Source: Chloroflexota bacterium
Lineage (GTDB): Bacteria; Chloroflexota; Anaerolineae; Anaerolineales; UBA11579
NCBI GenBank assembly: GCA_013112575.1
Contig: JABFGG010000018.1
Coordinates: forward strand, 1 to 64,000
Direction of reading: 5' to 3'
DNA length: 64,000 nucleotides
Below are positions 60,009-64,000 of this stretch, piece after piece. The stretch's first letter is position 1; every line of letters begins with the position of its first letter. The translations under genes and the position numbers were made by a program. Under the pieces are notes generated by a model. That model made no database searches. It was not told where the DNA came from and saw only the letters and a list, made by a program, of their open reading frames with translations.

Positions 60009-60037
60009 TGGGCTCACTTTGGTGGAGTAGCCGTTGG

Positions 60038-63000
60038 TCAGACGGCGGGCTCAACTTCCGCGATGGGCACTGTCACGTGGAAGGTGCTGCCCTTGCCAAA
60101 CTCGCTCTCGAACCAGATACGTCCCCCTTGCATCTCCGTTAAATAGCGTGAGATGTTGAGGCCCAGGCCCGTGCCTGTGGCCGTGTCTTTGCCTTCGTCC
60201 GTGCGGAAATATTGCTGGAAGATGTTCTTCTGATCCTCTTCCTTGATGCCAATACCGTTATCCGCCACCCAGAAGTGCACCACTTCCTCGGCTCCATCCG
60301 GGTCCCAGTAATTCTTGCTCTTCTCTGCCTCGATGTGGATAATCCCGGACTCTGGCGTGTACTTGCTAGCGTTGCTCACCAGGTTGGTCAACACCTGGAT
60401 GACACGGTTACGGTCGCTCCACATGGGCGGCAGGTCGCTCGGTAATTCCACAGTGAGCTGGTGCTGCTTCTCGGCCACGATTGTTTCGGTGGACTTGATC
60501 ACATCTTCAACGATCTCATCCAACTCGGTGGCGCGGAACTCCAATTGGAGACGGCCCGCCTCAATGCGGGACACATCCGCCAGGTCCGACACTAAGGTCG
60601 CCATGCGGTCTACATTGGTACGGATGGTTGCCAGGAAATTCGATTGCGCATCACTGATATCGCCCACCGCCCCTGCAGCCAGCAGGTCTGCATAACCCTT
60701 GATAGAGGTCATGGGCGTCTTCAACTCATGTGAAACAAAAGAAACAAAATCGCTCTTGACCAGGTTAGCCTGCCGAACGGCGTTATAAAGCTGTGCATTG
60801 GCAATGGCGATGGCGGCGTGGTCCGTCAAGCGTGTGAGGAAAGCCCGCGTGTCATTATCAAAACTATCTTCTTCGGGACTCTCAAGCACCAGCAGCCCAA
60901 CTACATCTTCTTCCCGTTGAATGGGGATGGCCAATTGGCTGCGGGCATTGTCCAGCAAGGCCTGGTTGCTTTCCAGGTCGCGCCCCACCAATAACTGTGC
61001 CTGCTTATCGCGCACAGCGCGCGTGAAAGCCGGCAGGTCCAACGGCATGGGGTCATCCCCGTCCAGGAACAAGCCTTCATATCCCTGGGCGGCCATCACG
61101 GTCAATCCCTCTTCCACCACCACACCGATGAGGCCAGCAGAGGCCTCCGTCTGGCGCAAAGCCCAATCCAGCGTGATGCGCATCGAGCGGCGCACGTCCA
61201 GGTTGGTGTTGAGTTCACGGTCAATGCGCTGCATGACCGAAAGCTCATCTACACGCGAAGCCAATGCCTGGTCAGTAAGGGTATACAAACGGGCGTTCTC
61301 AGCAGCAATGGAAGCCTGCCCGGTAAAAGCGGTCAACAGGTCCTGGTCGTCACGATCAAAGGGGCGTCGATTGCGCTTGTTGATGACTTCGATCACACCA
61401 ATAACACGGTCCTTAACCATCATGGGCACAACTAAGAGACCACGTGTTACAAAACCAGTTTCCTCGTCGGTCTCCTCGAACCAGTCTTTATCGTCCTGCA
61501 CATTGTTCTGGATAACCGGTTGGCGGCTCTCGACCGCTTTGCCTACCAGGCCCACACCAGGAGCCAAACGCTGGCCCAGCAACTCTTCGCCCACACTGCC
61601 TACCGCAGCCTCGAAAACCAACTCTTCCGTAGACTCATCCACGAGTAACAGGCTGCCTGCCTCGCAGTTCAAAATATCCACAGCGCTTTCCAAAATACGC
61701 TGCAGGAGCAAATCAAGGTCAAGCGTGGAGGTCAGGCTTTGAGCAACTTCATTGAGCGTAGCCAGTTGCAAAGTACGCCGCTGAGACTCGCCTAACAAGC
61801 GCGCTTTGACGATGGCACCCGCAGCCTGATCGGCGATGGCCTGCAAGATGCGGCGGTGTTCGCTGGTATACAACATATTGACATCGCGGCTAGCGACACT
61901 GATAACCCCCACAGCTTCATCCCCCGCGATAAGGGGAATACCCATCCAGGCATAAATACCCTGCCGGTCTATCCCCAGGTTGGCCTCTTTGCAGGCACGC
62001 GAGTAATCATTGGTGAGAATGGGTTGGCCACCAGCCAGCACTACCCCATCCAGCCCCTTGCTTTCTGGAAGGCTGCGCGCTTCATGGGAAGAGTCCCTGC
62101 TGCCACTCTCAATATAAATGGCGTGCCGCAGGGCAGCAGCCTGCGGGTCAAAGAGGGTGATGGTGAAATCGTCTAAGGCCAGCACCTGCCGCGTTTGAGC
62201 ATAGATCAATTCGAGGATGTCGTCAAATTCGAGGGTGACGTTGACGCCCTGGGCAACACGGGTGAGCACATCCATTTCGTGCACGCGGCGATCTTTGTCC
62301 GCCAGCACCTGAGCACGGGCAATCGCCCGAGAAGCATACTCTGCCAAAGAAGTCAGGAAAGCCAGGTCTTGTTCGCTGTAATGACCGTTATCTGCCGGGG
62401 CACCTAAAGCCAACCAGCCCAAGACGCGATCCTGTCCCAGCAAAGCCACGTACAGCCGCGCCCCCAACAAGCCAAGACGGGCACGGTCGCTGTGCAGGTC
62501 GAGCGGCATCGAGTCCTGTTCCCCTAAATATAAAGAAGTGCGCACATGAGAGAGCGTATGCACCAAGCCGCTTTGGGGCGCAAAGCGGATATCTGTTGTA
62601 GGCTGGTCTGAGTTGTCCGCGGTGGGCGCGTAGAGCTCCAGCAAGGGATCATAGACGTAAATGTGCAGACGGTCGGGATGCAGGTTTTCTTCAATAACCT
62701 TGCGCAACTGTTGCACCACGTAATCAGTGTCCACCGCCTGGGCAGCCTTCGCCTGGAATGTCTCCCTGGCATCTTCCAGATGGTCATTGCCACGCGTCCA
62801 GGCGCGACTCAGGGCAGCCTGCACGCGGCGACGCACCGGGTCAAAGACAAGAGCAAGTATAAAGACCATCACGCCCAGCAAGATGGGGTTGTTGGGGCCA
62901 ATGGCTTCGCCAAGCACGAGGCTGGCACCCGAAACCAACAAAGCATAAGCCAAGCCAGCCAACAAGGCCAGAATGGAGTACAGGACGGTTTGGTTAAAAA

Positions 63001-63820
63001 CCTTACCTGAATCGACAGTGCGGTAACTCATCAAGGTGTAAGTCAGTGCAATAGGCAATAACGCTGCAAACATAAACAGCCACAGCCAGTTTTCATTGTT
63101 GGACGATAGTGGGAAAGCGACCATGGCAGGCCCAACGGCCAGTAAAGTGGCCCACAAAAGCAAGCGGCTCTGCTGGCGCTCCATTGGTGAAGGCGTACGC
63201 CAGCGACGGAATAATTGGGAGAGGATATAGAGGAAAAGGGCCACAACGACCATAAATAGGCCCCAAACTTCGGCCGTGACCAGTAAATTCAAAAAGTTCT
63301 GGGAAACAAGACCATTCAACTGCCAGGGGCCGCGCAACACCGCCAGCGCAAGCGCCAGCAAGTAACCCGGGTAAACCAGCCAAGGCCAACGGGCAACCCA
63401 AGCCAGTGGGCGCGGGTGGATGAGGGCCAAGTGGAGCAAAGCCGCAGCAGCCAAAGGGAAGGAAAGCTTCCAGATCACTAATAGTATCTGGGGGGCAAAG
63501 AGATGAAAGCCATATAGACCACTGGCGGCTACAGAAGCAGCAAATAAAACAAAGACCTGCGCGGCAGTTTGCTGACGTTGTGTGAATGCAACAAGCAATC
63601 CCAACCCAACAAAAATAATACTAAGGACATAAGGGGTGAGTGATGAAAGGCGGAGAAACTCAGCAGCTTGTTCTGCATCGCTTTCAATAAAGACTAGCAA
63701 TGGCAAAGCCAGTAAAGCAGCCCCCACAGCCAGGGCATAGATCAATACGATGGATGGCAGCAAGCGCGTGCGGATACCCCCTGCAGATGCAACCGGCGAA
63801 AGTTGCTGCGTATCGTCCAT
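60038..63820 (-). CDS. Multi-GAF membrane sensor histidine kinase
   Basis: 1,260 residues. About eight to ten membrane helices cover residues 20-325. Then come several GAF-type domains, about four by repeat pattern, between roughly 370 and 1,010, with blocks such as GSLLLVDESTEELVFEAAVG and VGLLVLESPEED. The HisKA dimerisation domain has FVSHELKTPM with the phosphorylated histidine at 1031, and the HATPase domain has NLVSNASKY, VADNGIGI and TGTGLGLNIS. All catalytic motifs look intact. No response regulator lies in the window. TACAAT at six bases from the ATG points to a leaderless transcript. Confidence 0.92.
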   Translation of the reverse strand: MDDTQQLSPVASAGGIRTRLLPSIVLIYALAVGAALLALPLLVFIESDAEQAAEFLRLSSLTPYVLSIIFVGLGLLVAFTQRQQTAAQVFVLFAASVAASGLYGFHLFAPQILLVIWKLSFPLAAAALLHLALIHPRPLAWVARWPWLVYPGYLLALALAVLRGPWQLNGLVSQNFLNLLVTAEVWGLFMVVVALFLYILSQLFRRWRTPSPMERQQSRLLLWATLLAVGPAMVAFPLSSNNENWLWLFMFAALLPIALTYTLMSYRTVDSGKVFNQTVLYSILALLAGLAYALLVSGASLVLGEAIGPNNPILLGVMVFILALVFDPVRRRVQAALSRAWTRGNDHLEDARETFQAKAAQAVDTDYVVQQLRKVIEENLHPDRLHIYVYDPLLELYAPTADNSDQPTTDIRFAPQSGLVHTLSHVRTSLYLGEQDSMPLDLHSDRARLGLLGARLYVALLGQDRVLGWLALGAPADNGHYSEQDLAFLTSLAEYASRAIARAQVLADKDRRVHEMDVLTRVAQGVNVTLEFDDILELIYAQTRQVLALDDFTITLFDPQAAALRHAIYIESGSRDSSHEARSLPESKGLDGVVLAGGQPILTNDYSRACKEANLGIDRQGIYAWMGIPLIAGDEAVGVISVASRDVNMLYTSEHRRILQAIADQAAGAIVKARLLGESQRRTLQLATLNEVAQSLTSTLDLDLLLQRILESAVDILNCEAGSLLLVDESTEELVFEAAVGSVGEELLGQRLAPGVGLVGKAVESRQPVIQNNVQDDKDWFEETDEETGFVTRGLLVVPMMVKDRVIGVIEVINKRNRRPFDRDDQDLLTAFTGQASIAAENARLYTLTDQALASRVDELSVMQRIDRELNTNLDVRRSMRITLDWALRQTEASAGLIGVVVEEGLTVMAAQGYEGLFLDGDDPMPLDLPAFTRAVRDKQAQLLVGRDLESNQALLDNARSQLAIPIQREEDVVGLLVLESPEEDSFDNDTRAFLTRLTDHAAIAIANAQLYNAVRQANLVKSDFVSFVSHELKTPMTSIKGYADLLAAGAVGDISDAQSNFLATIRTNVDRMATLVSDLADVSRIEAGRLQLEFRATELDEIVEDVIKSTETIVAEKQHQLTVELPSDLPPMWSDRNRVIQVLTNLVSNASKYTPESGIIHIEAEKSKNYWDPDGAEEVVHFWVADNGIGIKEEDQKNIFQQYFRTDEGKDTATGTGLGLNISRYLTEMQGGRIWFESEFGKGSTFHVTVPIAEVEPAV

Positions 63821-63826
63821 GCTCTC

Positions 63827-63855
63827 ATTGTATGCCAGAGTGCAGGGAGCGACAA
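63827..63855 (-). promoter_or_regulatory. Promoter of the multi-GAF histidine kinase gene
   Basis: Minus-strand TACAAT at 63827-63832, six bases before the ATG, with TTGTCG 17 bases upstream (63850-63855) as -35. Predicted leaderless. Confidence 0.5.
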
Positions 63856-63928
63856 GCCAAGGATGGGATAGTAACTTACATTTTCGTTATGGCATTTGTA
63901 AAAGAGGTTTCAGGTAGAATGTACTGAT

Positions 63929-64000
63929 ATGGGAAGGTACTTGAAAAATCGCCTTTTTGCATCGCCAAATGACCACATGAAGCTATTAATTTTTGTACTT
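63929..64000 (+). CDS. Possible start of a gene running off the right edge
   Basis: An ATG at 63929 opens a frame without stops to the window end (24 codons, MGRYLKNRLF... ending with the hydrophobic MKLLIFVL). It could be the start of a signal peptide or membrane protein, with the ATG inside MKLLIFVL as an alternative start. Too short to be sure. Confidence 0.3.
   Translation, partial: MGRYLKNRLFASPNDHMKLLIFVL

Overview
The window looks like chromosomal DNA of a Chloroflexota bacterium, most likely class Anaerolineae. The inference rests on several lineage markers: very large membrane proteins with the YYY-type DUF2298 domain, a mevalonate kinase directly followed by isopentenyl phosphate kinase (the alternative mevalonate route known from Roseiflexus and archaea), a three-gene cluster otherwise typical of actinobacteria and Chloroflexota (DUF3090, SCO1664-like kinase fold, MSMEG_4193-like phosphatase), an F420-type nitroreductase, and many lipoproteins with Thr/Pro-rich linkers. 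No rRNA, intact tRNA, CRISPR array, transposase or phage structural gene was seen.

Layout. 1-13932 (minus strand): a surface-glycan block with four GT-C/DUF2298 membrane proteins (the first cut by the window edge), a methyltransferase, a GT4 glycosyltransferase and a flippase-like protein, followed upstream by lepA. 15.9-19.1 kb: a 7TM-PAS-GGDEF cyclase facing a short minus operon (tlyA, small membrane protein, F420-type nitroreductase). 19.2-22.0 kb: isoprenoid genes (UbiA-type prenyltransferase, mevalonate kinase, isopentenyl phosphate kinase). 22.1-27.0 kb: membrane proteins, a decayed receiver/GGDEF protein coupled to a thermonuclease lipoprotein, then dgt-greA with a good promoter and terminator. 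27.1-34.7 kb (minus): an SH3-like lipoprotein, a HerA-type ATPase, an AT-rich KAP-family NTPase, a flavodoxin and a phospholipase D-like lipoprotein whose 3' end is duplicated. 34.9-38.3 kb: nucleotide salvage (phosphoribosyltransferase, nucleoside hydrolase), DUF1801 and an FAD oxidoreductase. 38.3-41.5 kb: that oxidoreductase is the last gene of a minus operon with three related membrane proteins and a second flippase-like gene.

41.7-50.0 kb: a beta-propeller protein, homoserine dehydrogenase, an ECF41-type sigma operon with a recognisable autoregulatory promoter, the conserved three-gene cluster and rarA. 50.1-53.0 kb: a GGDEF protein, two tandem paralogous lipoproteins and an alpha/beta hydrolase. 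53.0-56.5 kb (minus): DEDDh exonuclease, an unrecognised protein with a nucleotidyltransferase-like signature, and a FetAB-type exporter. 56.6-58.6 kb is an AT-rich patch with a DUF4238 protein and a membrane-anchored partner. The window ends with a propeller lipoprotein and a 1,260-residue multi-GAF histidine kinase.

Two genome-scale traits stand out. Many first genes of transcription units lack a Shine-Dalgarno sequence and instead carry a -10-like hexamer 6-9 bases before the start codon, which suggests widespread leaderless mRNAs. The spacers are also unusually rich in short hairpins, REP-like palindromes and recurring AT-rich phrases. The best candidates for something undescribed are the nucleotidyltransferase-like/exonuclease pair, the three QW-LR-module membrane proteins, the KAP NTPase beside a HerA-type ATPase, and the DUF4238 pair.
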